From an uncultured Marinobacter sp. (GTDB lineage Bacteria; Pseudomonadota; Gammaproteobacteria; Pseudomonadales; Oleiphilaceae): 64,000 nucleotides of DNA. The notes beneath the pieces are model-generated. The model was given only the letters and a program-made list of their open reading frames with translations, did no database searches and was not told where the DNA came from. Position 1 is the stretch's first letter, and each line of letters begins with the position of its first letter. Positions 55,260 through 64,000 of the stretch are shown piece after piece. The stretch covers positions 372,001 through 436,000 of the forward strand of contig NZ_CANLBK010000002.1 in assembly GCF_947488835.1 (NCBI RefSeq), given 5' to 3'. Both the position numbers and the translations under genes were made by a program.

Positions 55260-56396
55260 TCAGTTGATCAGGCGAATTCTGGGTGACAAATCAGCCTCAT
55301 CCCAGTTAACAGTTACCGGCTGAGTGTCTTTGCCGGTAAACAAGTGCCCAACCTCTGGCACCGCATATCGCAGATCGCCGCGAGTAGGGCGTTGTTGGTT
55401 GAACTCTGCGTGGCTGATGCCAACTTCCCATATGTTATCAGACCCTTCACTTTCCCAGCCTTCCGGGCGCAACTCAACGCGCACTTCGGAGCCAATCAGG
55501 CTAACAGCCTCGATACGCAATGGTAGATTGGCGTGTGCGGCAGGCGCTGTGGCCAAGCGTACTTCATGGGGCCGCAGATAGAGCTGCGCGTTGCCTTGGT
55601 GTTCGATGCCCGGGATGGTAACCCACGCGCTTCCCTGGGTTAAACGGCTGTGTTTAACTTCACCAGACAACACGTTTACCTGCCCAAGAAAATCGAACAC
55701 GAAGCGGCTATCCGGGCGGGCGTATAGTTCGGTAGGTTCGTTAACCTGCTCAACATTGCCCTGGCTCATTACTACCACCTGATCTGATAGCTCCAAAGCT
55801 TCTTCCTGATCATGGGTGACAAAGATGCTGGTGAAATGGAATTCATCGTGCAAGTTGCGCAGCCAGCGCCGCAGGTCTTTACGCACCTTGGCATCCAGTG
55901 CACCAAATGGTTCGTCCAAAAGTAGAATTTTGGGTCGCGTTGCTATGGATCGGGCAAGGGCTACGCGCTGTTTTTGACCGCCAGAGAGTTGAGCAGGGAA
56001 GCGATTAGCCAAATGGGGCAATTGAATCATTTCCAGCAGTTCGCCAACGCGCTTTTGAATGTCTGCTTTGGATGGACGCTGTTTGCGCGGCAGCGAATCC
56101 AGGCCAAACGCTATGTTCTGTGCAACGGTCATGTGCCGGAACAGGGCGTAATGTTGGAACACAAAACCTATGTTGCGGTCACGTACGTGCAGCTTCGTTA
56201 CATCCTTGCCCGAGAAACTGACTCTTCCACTATCGGCAGACTCAAGACCGGCAATAATGCGCAACAGGGTTGTTTTCCCAGAGCCAGAGGGGCCCAGTAA
56301 TGCGGTCAGTTTGCCTTCAGGAATATCCAGGGAGACGTTGTTCAGTGCCTGAAATTTACCAAAGCGCTTGTTGATGCCATCCACAGTGATAGTCAC
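55260..56396 (-). CDS. cysA: Sulfate/thiosulfate ABC transporter ATPase CysA
   Basis: 378-residue ATPase. Walker [17 protein letters not shown], signature [16 protein letters not shown] and Walker [12 protein letters not shown] are intact, and the C-terminal TOBE-like regulatory domain follows. I chose the GTG start at 56396 ([13 protein letters not shown]), which shares a base with the cysW stop and sits seven bases after GAGGAGG; an upstream ATG at 56447 would add 17 residues inside cysW. It is the last gene of the sbp-cysT-cysW-cysA unit. Confidence 0.96.
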   Translation of the reverse strand: MTITVDGINKRFGKFQALNNVSLDIPEGKLTALLGPSGSGKTTLLRIIAGLESADSGRVSFSGKDVTKLHVRDRNIGFVFQHYALFRHMTVAQNIAFGLDSLPRKQRPSKADIQKRVGELLEMIQLPHLANRFPAQLSGGQKQRVALARSIATRPKILLLDEPFGALDAKVRKDLRRWLRNLHDEFHFTSIFVTHDQEEALELSDQVVVMSQGNVEQVNEPTELYARPDSRFVFDFLGQVNVLSGEVKHSRLTQGSAWVTIPGIEHQGNAQLYLRPHEVRLATAPAAHANLPLRIEAVSLIGSEVRVELRPEGWESEGSDNIWEVGISHAEFNQQRPTRGDLRYAVPEVGHLFTGKDTQPVTVNWDEADLSPRIRLIN

Positions 56397-57265
56397 TACG
56401 CTGCCTCCTCTGTTTGCAGACGATTCAGAGTGCGCGTCTGTCGCCATTCCACGAACCCTTTAACAGCCAGCGTAAATACCGCAATGCCGGCCAGTAGCGA
56501 GGCGCTCGCAAAAGCGCCAACAATATTGTAATCCTGGTACAAAAGCTCAACATGCAGGGGGAGCGTGTTGGTTTGCCCGCGGATATTCCCGGACACTACC
56601 GATACAGCACCAAACTCGCCCACCGCCCGCGCGTTAGTGAGTACCACGCCGTAAATCAGTGCCCATTTGATGTTGGGGAGCGTGATTGTGCGGAATATCC
56701 TCCAGCCGGAAGCCCCGAGCACTACACCGGCTTCTTCTTCCTCGCTGCCTTGTTGTTGCATGAGCGGTATCAACTCGCGGGCAACGAAGGGGCAGGTCAC
56801 AAACACAGTAACCATCACAATGCCGGGCCACGAGAACATCAGCTGCATGTCGTAATCCGTCAGCCAGCTGCCAACCCACCCATTGCGACCGTAAAGCAGC
56901 AGGTAAAGTAGGCCTGCTACAACCGGTGATACTGCAAACGGAATATCAATTAAAGTGATCAGCAGCTTGCGGCCCGGGAAGCGAAAGCGAGTTACCAGCC
57001 ATGCCAGTGCGGTGCCGAAAATCAAGTTGAGGGGCACTGTAAGGGCCGCCACAAACAGCGTTAAGCCAATGGCGTGTAGCGTGTATTGGTCGGACAGATT
57101 ATCTGCCAAGGTTCCCCAGCCTGCACCCAAAGCTTCAAAAAATATTACGATCAGCGGCACAATAAGCAGCGCAACTGCGGTGGCAACGGCAATACTGATA
57201 AGTAGCCACTTAACAAGCGGGCTATCACCAACACGGCGATGGCGGGAAGAATGGGGGCTATTCAT
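56396..57265 (-). CDS. cysW: Sulfate ABC transporter permease CysW
   Basis: 289-residue inner-membrane permease with about six helices. The EAA loop is visible as [23 protein letters not shown], abbreviated [19 protein letters not shown], and the [20 protein letters not shown] segment is typical of CysW. It forms the channel with CysT. It lies four bases after cysT. Confidence 0.96.
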   Translation of the reverse strand: MNSPHSSRHRRVGDSPLVKWLLISIAVATAVALLIVPLIVIFFEALGAGWGTLADNLSDQYTLHAIGLTLFVAALTVPLNLIFGTALAWLVTRFRFPGRKLLITLIDIPFAVSPVVAGLLYLLLYGRNGWVGSWLTDYDMQLMFSWPGIVMVTVFVTCPFVARELIPLMQQQGSEEEEAGVVLGASGWRIFRTITLPNIKWALIYGVVLTNARAVGEFGAVSVVSGNIRGQTNTLPLHVELLYQDYNIVGAFASASLLAGIAVFTLAVKGFVEWRQTRTLNRLQTEEAA

Positions 57266-57269
57266 GTAA

Positions 57270-58151
57270 TTAGCGTCCCTCTATGCGTTTGAGATAGCGA
57301 GCCTGCCAAAGGGTGATAGCAAACAGCATCACTAGAGATACCAGCAATATCACTGAAGCAATGGCGCTGGCTGCTGCATAGTCGTATTCCTGCAAGCGTA
57401 CAAAAATCATCAGGCTGGTGACTTCGCTCACGTAAGGCATGTTGCCTGCAATAAAGATAACGGCACCGAATTCACCAAGGCTGCGGGTAAAAGACAAGGC
57501 CACACCGGTCAGCAGTGCTGGCCATAGGGAAGGGAAGATTACCCGACGAAATACCAAGCCATCGCTCGCGCCCAGGCTAACCGCTGCCTCTTCGTCTTCA
57601 GGGGCGAGTTCTTCAAGAACCGGCTGTACTGTGCGCACCACAAACGGCAGGCTAGTGAACGCCATGGCTACAATGATACCTACAGGCGTAAAGGCAACTT
57701 CAATTCCCAGCTTACTCAGCCACTGTCCGTACCAGCCATTCTCTGCAAACAGTGTGGCGAGAACGATGCCGGCTACCGCAGTAGGCAGAGCAAACGGTAA
57801 GTCAACGACCGCATCAATCAGTCGCTTTCCCGGGAATTCATAACGCACCAGAACCCAGGCAAGAAGCAACCCGAAGATGCCGTTAAACAGTGAGGCGGCC
57901 AGTGCTGAAAATGCAGTGACTTTGTATGACGCAACGACCCGTGGATCAGTGATTACGAACCAGAACTGGTCGAAGCTCATGGCAGACACTTCCATCACCA
58001 GTCCGGTGAGTGGCAGCATCAAGATAAGGCTGATAAATAAAAGCGAAATACCGAGGCTCAAACCGAACCCCGGTAGTACCCGCTTGCTGCGGTTTCCGAT
58101 CCGTGGCCAGCGCTGAGAGACTGCAGCGCCGGCCTGGTTAGCCGTGGACAT
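57270..58151 (-). CDS. cysT: Sulfate ABC transporter permease CysT (CysU)
   Basis: 293-residue permease with about six helices. The EAA loop region EEAAVSLGASDGLVFRRVIFP and SFTRSLGEFGAVIFIAGNMP mark the CysT family. ATG 58151 is chosen over the TTG at 58154. It starts four bases after the sbp stop, so translation is coupled. Confidence 0.96.
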   Translation of the reverse strand: MSTANQAGAAVSQRWPRIGNRSKRVLPGFGLSLGISLLFISLILMLPLTGLVMEVSAMSFDQFWFVITDPRVVASYKVTAFSALAASLFNGIFGLLLAWVLVRYEFPGKRLIDAVVDLPFALPTAVAGIVLATLFAENGWYGQWLSKLGIEVAFTPVGIIVAMAFTSLPFVVRTVQPVLEELAPEDEEAAVSLGASDGLVFRRVIFPSLWPALLTGVALSFTRSLGEFGAVIFIAGNMPYVSEVTSLMIFVRLQEYDYAAASAIASVILLVSLVMLFAITLWQARYLKRIEGR

Positions 58152-58154
58152 CAA

Positions 58155-59168
58155 TTACCGCCGGCGTTGCAGTTGGTCGAGTTTGCCACCACTGGCAAAG
58201 TGCTCTTTAGTGGCGTTTTCCCAGCTGCCAGCAATGGCGTCGATGGGCAGAAGTTTTACTTCTGGAAAGCGGTCCGACGTTTCCTGCTTTACCGTCTCGT
58301 TGTGAACCCGGTAGTTGAATCCGGCCAGCAGGCGCTGGGCGTCTTCACTGTACAGGTGCTCCAGATACGCTTTTGCAAGATCCTCGGTTTTATTCTGCTT
58401 TACGTATTCGTCGATCCAGGTAACCGGAAACTCAGCCAAAAAACTTACCTTTGGCGTTACAACTTCGTACTCACCATTCTCGTAGCGGTCAGCCAGATTC
58501 AGTACTTCGGACTCAAATGTCAGAAGTACATCACCAATCTCACGTTCGATAAAAGTGGTGGTTGCACCGCGACCGCCGCTGTCGAACACCTTTACATGAG
58601 AAAGGAAATCCTGCAGAAAGCTATCAATTTTCGTCTGATCGTCGCCAAAGCGGTCTTGGGCATAACCAAGGGCAGCCAGATAGGTGTAACGGCCGTTGCC
58701 TGAGGTTTTGGGGTTGGGCATAACCAGGGCAACATCTTCTTTAATCAGATCGTCCCAGTTTTGAATGTTTTTCGGGTTGCCCTTACGAACCAAGAACGCC
58801 ATGGTGGAATAGTAGGGCGAACTGTTATTCGGCAGACGCTCGGCCCAGTTCTCTGGAATCAGGCCGCCGCGGGCGTGCAGGATATCGATGTCGGTAACCT
58901 GATTGAAAGTTGCTACGTCTGCTTTCAAACCCTGGATGATGGCCTGTGCCTGCTTGGAGGAACCGGCATGGGACTGGCTGACTTCAAGGGTTTCACCGGT
59001 TTTGTCTTCCCAGTACTTGCTGAAGTGCACGTTGTAAGCAGCAAACAGTTCCCGGGCAATGTCATAGGAGGTGTTAAGCAGCTCACGGTCGGCGGACAAC
59101 GCCGGTTGTGCAAAAAGTGAAGCGCTCAGCGCAAGGCCGGTGAGCAGGCCCTTGAGTTTACTTGGCAT
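58155..59168 (-). CDS. sbp: Sulfate-binding periplasmic protein
   Basis: 337 residues with a signal peptide (MPSKLKGLLTGLALSASLFA, cut near ALSAD). Mature start RELLNTSYDIARELFAAYN and the anion loop SQSHAGSSKQAQAI are typical of Sbp/CysP proteins, and RYTYLAALGYAQDRF and GGRGATTTFIERE are conserved. It delivers sulfate or thiosulfate to CysTWA. It is the first gene of the operon, so the promoter lies in 59169-59293. Sbp and CysP cannot be separated by eye. Confidence 0.94.
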   Translation of the reverse strand: MPSKLKGLLTGLALSASLFAQPALSADRELLNTSYDIARELFAAYNVHFSKYWEDKTGETLEVSQSHAGSSKQAQAIIQGLKADVATFNQVTDIDILHARGGLIPENWAERLPNNSSPYYSTMAFLVRKGNPKNIQNWDDLIKEDVALVMPNPKTSGNGRYTYLAALGYAQDRFGDDQTKIDSFLQDFLSHVKVFDSGGRGATTTFIEREIGDVLLTFESEVLNLADRYENGEYEVVTPKVSFLAEFPVTWIDEYVKQNKTEDLAKAYLEHLYSEDAQRLLAGFNYRVHNETVKQETSDRFPEVKLLPIDAIAGSWENATKEHFASGGKLDQLQRRR

Positions 59169-59211
59169 GACAATCCCCTAAACCAAATGATGTGATGGCG
59201 TGTAATCTATC

Positions 59212-59232
59212 AAATCCAGAACAAATCCAGAA
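59212..59232. promoter_or_regulatory. Tandem repeat upstream of sbp
   Basis: AAATCCAGAA occurs at 59212-59221 and again at 59223-59232, an 11-bp period that places both copies on the same DNA face. It lies 44-64 bases before the sbp start. It could be bound by CysB, the usual regulator, but its match to a CysB site was not tested. Confidence 0.4.
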
Positions 59233-59293
59233 AGAATATAAAATCATCTGGTTAGATCGATTAAGAATATGCTAGGGGGGTGCTTAAGAAATT

Positions 59294-61453
59294 TTACCGG
59301 GAATTAAGAGGAACGGCGGACAGCATGGTGGCGAACCCGTTTTCAATACTGAACTCAAAATGCCCACCAAGTTCAGTGGTGCGCACTGACATGTTGTTGA
59401 GACCTCTTCCCCGCATAAGCTTTGTTTCAGGGTTTATTCGTGTGGCACCATCATTAACAATCGTGAGTGCTAAGCCTTTATCGTCGATTTCAAACCGGAT
59501 TTGGATGTGATTCGAGTCTGCGTGCTCTACAGCGTTGTTAACCGCTTCCGATAGGATGTGGTTAATGTTGATTGCCTGGCGCATGGTTATTTCCAGAGAG
59601 TCATCGTTCAGGGACTGTCGCCAGGATAGTGCTATGTTGGTGTCGATCAGCTTCTCTTCTACTTCCGCTTTCATATCTTGCAGGCATACCGTTAAATCCT
59701 GAAGTGGGTTGCCATCCAGTATTCGCATGGATTCCCGAAGTGCTTTCAGCGCTTTGTGTGCTGGCTGTTCAAACTCTTTTGAGGGGGCGCGTCGCAGAAG
59801 GGTTAGCAAGTGGCCGCCAACGTTGTCGTGCAGATCCCTCACAATGCGCTCGCGCTCTTGCTGAACGGCAATTCGTTCGCCTTCATGTGCTGCAAGAATG
59901 CGTTTTGCAATAACCAGCAGCCCTTCTGTGTGCTTCCTGTCTTTGAGCGAAAATAGCCGGCGCCCGTGGTTTGGAAGTGTGAGGTGAACAGCGCCCACCG
60001 TAAGGAGTAGGGGCACGACCATTACTGCTCCGTTGTCATGCAGGCTGACAGATTCAGTTTTCTGGCTGCTGATGTTGGTGTTTGCGGGCTTGTAAGCATC
60101 TATCAAAAGCCGCATCCAGGAATGATCTGTGCGCTGCGGTGGCATAGCTTGAACAATCCGCTCAACTTGTGAGGTGAGTAGATCGTCTGGGTCTGGGGCA
60201 TCCGGGTGAAGCTTTTCCCAGGCTATTTGCCTTAAAGGGAAGTAAATCCAGCCAACTGCTATCACGGCAATTGCCAGGGCGGCGCTTGGGTGAATGTTGA
60301 TGATGCTGATCAGGGCGAAATCAACAACAACGATGGCCAGCCCTGCAAGAAACCAAGCCCAGATGGCAAGCCACCAGCGGTCTACATCAAACAACCGATA
60401 CCTGACTATACCGAAAGCGAAACCGATGTAGAGGAGGCTGGCCGTTCCGACCATTGCCCACTGCGGAAAGGCCGCTTCTCCGAATAGAACAAGAGGCAGG
60501 AAGTAGATTGCCAATCCCAGCCCCATGATGATGAAAATGGAGACCAGCATCCACTTCAAGGCCGCTCTATCCAGTGGGACCTCGGCTGACATTCGCCATT
60601 GATAGACCGCAACAACTATCCCGGCCAGATACAGCAGCAAAACGGGCAGGTAATAGGTGTGAAGGGGCCATTCAATCCACTGAAAGGTTTCGTTTGCTTG
60701 GTAGAAAATAAAGAGCGGTATCAAATAAATTGCAGGAGAAGGCCGCGAGATCCGTCTGGGGTAATAAGCCATCAAGGCAAGGAGACTGAACAGCATGATG
60801 GCAAGCCCTAGATGGTTTGCCCTTGTGAATACCAGAAACAGATCTTGAGCAAGGGCGATCTCTCTGGATAGATAGATGCTATTAAATAAGGTAGCGAAGA
60901 AAAAGCCTGCGCCGGATGCGCACAGCAATCGTGCCGCGGTTTCGCGGGGGCGAATAGCCCAAACCGCCAAGCTGACATTCCAGGCAATCAAACCGAACAG
61001 GTTAAAGAGCCAAAACTCATAGCCCAGTGTTGCTATAGGGCGCTCAGGCAAAACGGTTAGTTCAGTGGTATTGCCAGCCTCGGTCGTTACCCAAACCTTC
61101 TCGTGCTTTAATAGGGATGCAACCTCCTCTTCACGTTTCAGCAGGGCATTGTGCTCTGCATAGTTTGCGTGGCTTGGTGGTTCCACATGCAATCGGAAAC
61201 CTTTGAGGCTGACGGCATCGGTGGAATTCTCAACGCTCATGGATGTGAGGTGGTCGCCGACTTGTAAATGCAGGTTACTGGCTGGGCTGTGAACGACCTC
61301 AATCTGCGGTAGTTGTTGGCTCTCATCGTAACTTAAATCCAGGCCCAGCCAAGGTGTTTGGCAAGCTATATAGGTAGCAAAGGCTACGAGTATCAGAGAC
61401 GCTACCGCGCCAGACAGCATCAGAGGGATAGGGGCTTGGATACGGTCAAACAT
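59294..61453 (-). CDS. NarL-type sensor histidine kinase with large membrane region
   Basis: Kinase of 719 residues. After one N-terminal helix, a periplasmic region with a PDZ-like stretch (QIEVVHSPASNLHLQVGDHL) precedes about seven or eight membrane helices (roughly 145-400), and a cytoplasmic linker follows. The HisKA_3 domain has the phospho-acceptor His542 in RDLHDNVGGHLLTLL, and the HATPase has NNAVEHA and GRGLNNM. The signal is unknown. It follows the response regulator by eight bases and is co-transcribed. I prefer ATG 61453; TTG 61465 adds four residues. Confidence 0.88.
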   Translation of the reverse strand: MFDRIQAPIPLMLSGAVASLILVAFATYIACQTPWLGLDLSYDESQQLPQIEVVHSPASNLHLQVGDHLTSMSVENSTDAVSLKGFRLHVEPPSHANYAEHNALLKREEEVASLLKHEKVWVTTEAGNTTELTVLPERPIATLGYEFWLFNLFGLIAWNVSLAVWAIRPRETAARLLCASGAGFFFATLFNSIYLSREIALAQDLFLVFTRANHLGLAIMLFSLLALMAYYPRRISRPSPAIYLIPLFIFYQANETFQWIEWPLHTYYLPVLLLYLAGIVVAVYQWRMSAEVPLDRAALKWMLVSIFIIMGLGLAIYFLPLVLFGEAAFPQWAMVGTASLLYIGFAFGIVRYRLFDVDRWWLAIWAWFLAGLAIVVVDFALISIINIHPSAALAIAVIAVGWIYFPLRQIAWEKLHPDAPDPDDLLTSQVERIVQAMPPQRTDHSWMRLLIDAYKPANTNISSQKTESVSLHDNGAVMVVPLLLTVGAVHLTLPNHGRRLFSLKDRKHTEGLLVIAKRILAAHEGERIAVQQERERIVRDLHDNVGGHLLTLLRRAPSKEFEQPAHKALKALRESMRILDGNPLQDLTVCLQDMKAEVEEKLIDTNIALSWRQSLNDDSLEITMRQAININHILSEAVNNAVEHADSNHIQIRFEIDDKGLALTIVNDGATRINPETKLMRGRGLNNMSVRTTELGGHFEFSIENGFATMLSAVPLNSR

Positions 61454-61473
61454 AGCAGTTAGCAACTTTGGTG

Positions 61474-62112
61474 TTAAATACCCGGGATAAGCCCCATTCT
61501 TACGGCTTCGAGTGTTGCCTCCGCTCTTCCAGAGACATTGAGTTTGCGGTAAATAGCCTTGATGTGGCTGGCCACCGTATTCACTGAAACCCCCAGAAAC
61601 TCCGCGATGTCACTGCGCCCAAAGCCTTTTGCCAGTAAAAACAGAACTTCTTTCTCGCGCTCGGAAAGGGCAACGGCTCCTTCGTTATCTTCGGGCTGCT
61701 GGAACTGTCTTAGCAGTCTTCGGGATACGGCTGGCGACAAAGGCGGTGAACCGGCGGCTATGCCAGACAGGCTATCGATGATGGCTTTGCTGGACTGGTC
61801 TTTCAGAAGGTAGCCATTTGCGCCGGCTCGCAGGGCTTCGAACAAGTGTTTGTCATCATCGAAGATGGTTGCTACTACAAGATAGGTGTCGGGTGAGTGG
61901 AGTTTGAAGTGTCGCAAGAGATCCGTTCCGCTACCGTCTGGTAAGCTTAGATCAACAATAGCCAGGTGCGCCGAGTTGTCTGAAAGCCAGCTGTAAGCTT
62001 GCTCCAGAGTACCGGATTGATGAATGCTGGAAGTGGGGAAGACGTCTTGAGCCAAACCGACGAGCCATTCCCTGGTTACTTCATGGTCTTCGATAACTAA
62101 TACATTTTGCAT
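61474..62112 (-). CDS. NarL/LuxR-type response regulator
   Basis: 212-residue regulator. Receiver Asp54 is in LAIVDLSLPDGSG and Lys in LLKDQ. The LuxR domain is in LSEREKEVLFLLAKGF and DIAEFLGVSVNTVASHIKAIY. It is transcribed before the kinase in one operon and is its obvious partner. Targets are unknown; the gene stands next to the sulfate operon but on the same strand and upstream, so no link is shown. Confidence 0.93.
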   Translation of the reverse strand: MQNVLVIEDHEVTREWLVGLAQDVFPTSSIHQSGTLEQAYSWLSDNSAHLAIVDLSLPDGSGTDLLRHFKLHSPDTYLVVATIFDDDKHLFEALRAGANGYLLKDQSSKAIIDSLSGIAAGSPPLSPAVSRRLLRQFQQPEDNEGAVALSEREKEVLFLLAKGFGRSDIAEFLGVSVNTVASHIKAIYRKLNVSGRAEATLEAVRMGLIPGI

Positions 62113-62321
62113 CTACTGGTCGCCCCCAATCATTTCCTTTGAGCCGGCAGGTTCAGAGTGTAGCCAGTTGAATCTAGCAGTCCGATGTCAAAATTCCCAG
62201 AGCGGATGGCGGGAGTAACCCGTTTGTGTGATGTGTGGATGCCACGAGGCTAGCTAGACGAGCTGGTGGGGTGCTGGAAAGGTGGGGCAAAAAATGAGTC
62301 TGTCCGGGGTAAGCAGACATA
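62113..62321. other. Gap before the NarL-type pair
   Basis: About 210 bp between the regulator and the tRNA-Pro terminator. It should hold the promoter of the regulator. I see no convincing operator or small gene here. Confidence 0.35.
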
Positions 62322-62357
62322 AAAAAATCCAATCACCGCTAAGTGATTGGATTTTTT
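62322..62357 (-). terminator. Terminator of tRNA-Pro
   Basis: Perfect stem AAAAAATCCAATCAC / GTGATTGGATTTTTT around a six-base loop. On the minus strand it ends in T and lies ten bases after the tRNA 3' end. It is symmetric enough to act on both strands. Confidence 0.93.
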
Positions 62358-62366
62358 AGGGAATTT

Positions 62367-62443
<77 letters not shown>

Positions 62444-62591
62444 ATTCGCTAATTACTATCTTTTCAAAGCCCAGCTTTGATGACGTGCGCCAAAGAGACT
62501 TAAAGAGGAATCTCAGTGGCTTAGCGGGAGCGAAGTCTACACTAGCCCGGAATGAAAATAAACAGGCATCGCATAAATCGCATCTGAATTT

Positions 62592-64000
62592 CTAGCGTAG
62601 CTTGGTTTCCCTGAGCTGTTGCACGAACTCGGGCGGATCAAAGCTATCCGGATTTGATGCAGCCCAGTATTTATCGAAGACTGCCATGCCGGTTTTACCC
62701 TCTAGCAGCGCCCCGGGTGCCAGGAACGGAAACAGGTCGATGTATGAGTGCACTCTCGTTTTCGATACCCGGCGGACAATGTGTTCCGGCCCAAGCTCTC
62801 CAGGGTGGCGCAGACCTGACGCTTGCAGCATGTTTTGCAGCGCATCCAGGGTGTTTTTATGAAAGTTGTATACCCTCTTGCTTTTATCTTCTACATCCAG
62901 CTTGCTGCTTCGTCTGGGGTCTTGAGTGGCGACACCGCTGGGGCAGCGACCGGTATGGCAATTCAGGGCCTGGATGCAGCCTAGCGAAAACATGTAGCCA
63001 CGGGCCGAGTTGCACCAGTCGGCGCCCAGGGCCAGAGTGCGCGCGATATTGAAGGCAGAAGTGATTTTCCCGGCAGCCCCAATGGCGATATCTTCCCTGA
63101 GGTTGGTGCCCACCAATGTGTTATGCACCAGAAGGAGGGCCTCTGTCAGGGGCGTGCCTATACGATTGATGAACTCCAGTGGTGCAGCACCGGTACCGCC
63201 TTCGCCGCCGTCTATAACAATGAAATCGGGTTTGCGCCCGGTCTCCAGCATGGCTTTAACAATGGCAAACCACTCCCATGGGTGCCCGATAGCCAGTTTG
63301 AAGCCTACCGGTTTGCCTCCAGACAGTTCGCGGAGCTGGTCCAGAAATTCAAGCATTTCGATGGGTGTTGAAAAAGCTGAATGTTCGGCGGGCGAAATGC
63401 AGTCCTCACCTACGGAAACGCCTCGGGCTTCTGCGATTTCCGGTGTCACTTTCGCGCCAGGTAGAATGCCACCGTGGCCGGGTTTTGCACCCTGAGATAG
63501 TTTGACCTCTATCATTTTTACTTGATCGAGCGTCGCATTTAGTGCGAATTGGTCAGGGCTGAATGAGCCATCCTTGTTCCGGCAGCCGAAGTAGCCAGAA
63601 CCGATCTCCCAGACCAGGTCGCCCCCGGGCGCTTTATGATAGCGGGAGATAGAACCTTCACCTGTGTCGTGGTAGAAGTCGCCCATTTTTGCGCCTGTGT
63701 TCAGGCTCAGAATTGCATTTGCCGAAAGCGAGCCAAAGCTCATGGCAGAGATATTGAAAACACTTGCGCTGTATGGCTTGGCGCAGCGCGAGCCAATCTG
63801 AACTCGGAAGTTGCTATCGACGATTGTTGAAGGCTTCAGTGAGTGGTTTATCCATTCAAAACCATCTTCATACATTTTCAGCTGGGAGCCAAAAGGGCGC
63901 TTGTCCAGCACGTTTTTAGCTCGCTGATAGATGAGTGCGCGCTGGTCCCTTGAAAACGGCTGCTCATCATTATCGGACTGGATGAAGTACTGGCGAATTT
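62592..64000 (-). CDS. FMN-binding glutamate synthase family protein, cut by right edge
   Basis: At least 469 residues, with the true start beyond the window. The frame stays open through the right edge (IRQYFIQSDNDEQPFSRDQR, then ALIYQRAKNVLDKRPFG). The GltS alpha/beta-barrel core has SFGSLSANAILSLNTGAKMG, the FMN-binding region FIVIDGGEGGTGAAPLEF, and a Cys cluster GCIQALNCHTGRCPSGVAT for an Fe-S centre. This stand-alone central domain lacks the glutaminase half, and its physiological reaction is uncertain. The GTG at 63911 is an internal codon. Confidence 0.9.
   Translation of the reverse strand, partial: IRQYFIQSDNDEQPFSRDQRALIYQRAKNVLDKRPFGSQLKMYEDGFEWINHSLKPSTIVDSNFRVQIGSRCAKPYSASVFNISAMSFGSLSANAILSLNTGAKMGDFYHDTGEGSISRYHKAPGGDLVWEIGSGYFGCRNKDGSFSPDQFALNATLDQVKMIEVKLSQGAKPGHGGILPGAKVTPEIAEARGVSVGEDCISPAEHSAFSTPIEMLEFLDQLRELSGGKPVGFKLAIGHPWEWFAIVKAMLETGRKPDFIVIDGGEGGTGAAPLEFINRIGTPLTEALLLVHNTLVGTNLREDIAIGAAGKITSAFNIARTLALGADWCNSARGYMFSLGCIQALNCHTGRCPSGVATQDPRRSSKLDVEDKSKRVYNFHKNTLDALQNMLQASGLRHPGELGPEHIVRRVSKTRVHSYIDLFPFLAPGALLEGKTGMAVFDKYWAASNPDSFDPPEFVQQLRETKLR

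Noticed and set aside
63911..63911. GTG as start of the glutamate synthase family gene
   Set aside because: The frame continues upstream with family-like sequence to the window edge, so this codon is internal.

Overview
The window looks like chromosome from a marine gammaproteobacterium, most likely Marinobacter or a close relative. This rests on the gene content and on conserved blocks such as mutS / fdxA / pncC / recA, nadK to pepN, thrS-infC-rpmI-rplT-pheST-ihfA-merR and frmA-fghA with a LysR partner. The species call is inference from remembered synteny; no database was searched. I see no transposase, prophage, integron or CRISPR array, so this is core-genome DNA with dense regulation.

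Layout. 1-4 kb: a cut-off gene divergent from a MocR-type regulator, then a FixJ/FixL-type two-component pair on the minus strand. 4-10.4 kb: an acyl-CoA ligase, an NCS2-like permease, a PF10118 di-iron-like protein coupled to a DegV fatty-acid-binding protein, and a conserved hypothetical. 10.4-16.2 kb: fdxA and mutS (minus), pncC and recA with a perfect LexA box, a flavodoxin-like protein and a PilZ protein. 16.4-21.2 kb: a LonB-type protease followed by a second FixJ regulator and a kinase with an N-terminal receiver. 21.2-30 kb: MaoC dehydratase, AraC regulator, tRNA-Asp, the LysR/frmA/fghA formaldehyde detoxification module, another AraC regulator, and fadH. 30-38.3 kb: coiled-coil protein, nadK, metallophosphatase, rhomboid protease, YeaC-like and DUF2797 proteins, pepN. 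38.5-47.5 kb: a DUF1329 / YCF48-like / MMPL envelope export cluster and a TAXI-type TRAP transporter. 47.6-55.1 kb: translation operon from thrS to a MerR gene. 55.2-59.2 kb: sulfate ABC transporter sbp-cysTWA (minus). 59.3-62.1 kb: a NarL-type two-component pair. 62.3-64 kb: tRNA-Pro(GGG) and a cut-off FMN-dependent glutamate synthase family gene.

The most notable non-coding observations are: (1) a candidate Fur-repressed small RNA of about 86 nt on the minus strand between the rhomboid and yeaC-like genes. It has a near-consensus promoter overlapped by a 17/19 Fur box, a 5' stem-loop, an unpaired core and a rho-independent terminator, which is the architecture of RyhB/PrrF-class iron-sparing RNAs; (2) two hairpins before thrS whose loops imitate the anticodon loops of tRNA-Thr (GGU and UGU), a likely ThrRS autoregulatory operator; (3) infC starting at AUU.

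Functionally the window combines fatty-acid activation and breakdown (acyl-CoA ligase, fadH, MaoC, DegV), formaldehyde detoxification, sulfate and organic-acid uptake, DNA repair, protein synthesis and at least seven transcriptional regulators.
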